From: UBA9647 sp963739335
GTDB lineage: Bacteria > Bacteroidota > Ignavibacteria > UBA10030
Assembly (NCBI GenBank): GCA_963739335.1
Contig: CAVUAC010000100.1
Coordinates: forward strand, 28,097 to 92,096
Direction: 5' to 3'
Length of the DNA stretch: 64,000 nucleotides
Shown here piece by piece: positions 62,266 to 64,000 of this stretch. Made by a program: the position numbers and the translations under genes. The notes beneath the pieces are model-generated. The model worked only from the letters and a program-made list of their open reading frames with translations. It was not told where the DNA came from and made no database searches. Within the stretch, counting starts at the first letter, position 1, and each line of letters opens with the position of its first letter.

Positions 62266-62394
62266 ATGTTTAAGAGAATGCAACATATTGTCACTACCCT
62301 GCTCCTCGTCAGCTATCTTTTCGTCGGAGCCGTGGCGCACCTTGACGCGTTCGACAGCCTGGGAAGTGGGGCAGGGTCACGGGTGGCGCTATAG
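62266..62394 (+). pseudogene. Start of a membrane or secreted protein, cut by the composition break
   Basis: An ATG opens a 42-codon frame beginning MFKRMQHIVTTLLLVSYLFV, a typical signal or first membrane helix, then GAVAHLDAFDSL. The rest (GSGAGSRVAL) lies in the region where GC content rises sharply, so the true gene is probably truncated near 62340-62370. The product cannot be identified. Confidence 0.5.
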
Positions 62395-62442
62395 TCGCGC
62401 GGCTCGCCACCGCCGCGTGCCGTCCGCCGACCCGAGGCCCCG

Positions 62443-64000
<1,558 letters not shown>

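Overview
The window looks like a chromosomal contig from a member of the FCB group (Bacteroidota/Ignavibacteria-like). Three things point there. The secreted protein at 46.7-51.1 kb ends in a type IX secretion sorting domain with the PNPFNPST-type motif. The sdhC-sdhA-sdhB operon is of the single cytochrome b type. The housekeeping genes (serA, serC, obgE, recR, ftsX, pheA) read as moderate-GC FCB versions. Several promoters have a TTGACA/T-like -35 box, a 17-base spacer and a TATATT -10 box. The genus cannot be named from the sequence alone.

Layout. 0-4.8 kb: serine biosynthesis (serC facing away from serA and a DUF1015 gene) and a frameshifted conserved gene of unknown function. 5.3-7.7 kb: an accessory patch with a HARE-HTH-like gene, an IS1-like transposase, a 31-residue membrane peptide and a small HTH gene. 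8.0-14.8 kb: a TetR-regulated tripartite RND efflux operon, followed by a cyclic-nucleotide-binding protein. 15.1-15.5 kb: tRNA-Asn with two and a bit 158-bp tandem repeats built from pieces of its own 5' half. 15.6-23.5 kb: ybaB-recR, two lipoproteins, pheA, ftsX and the succinate dehydrogenase operon. 23.7-30.1 kb (minus strand): a probable exopolysaccharide operon of wecB, a large deacetylase/hydrolase-like protein and a GT2 synthase. 30.2-39.5 kb: a giant TPR protein, a hypothetical protein, obgE, an orphan FecCD permease and a DinG-type helicase.

39.6-60.4 kb is the most unusual part. The initiator tRNA gene is followed by a 142-bp sequence that recurs about 20.5 kb downstream, so the two copies bracket a genomic island. 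The island opens with an integron-type gene cassette array: three long attC-like sites plus one short one, all in the same orientation, with no integrase in the window. Its cassettes carry a two-TM protein with a small zinc-binding protein, a PIN-like protein, and an IS110-interrupted cassette with a membrane protein. Then follow an IS110 remnant, a frameshifted secreted protein, a 1476-residue T9SS-secreted heparinase-like/beta-helix protein, a sigma-like/anti-sigma-like pair, a carbamoyltransferase-SxtJ-DUF5989-SGNH operon, a decayed integrase-core transposase and a truncated TPR gene.

60.7-62.1 kb: a cation:proton antiporter. From about 62.35 kb to the end, base composition jumps to very high GC and the sequence is a uvrA fragment broken by several frameshifts. 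It joins in the middle of another gene, which fits a chimeric assembly or foreign DNA better than ordinary gene content. Single-base frameshifts next to short homopolymers also split at least five other genes, so many are probably sequence errors rather than true pseudogenes.
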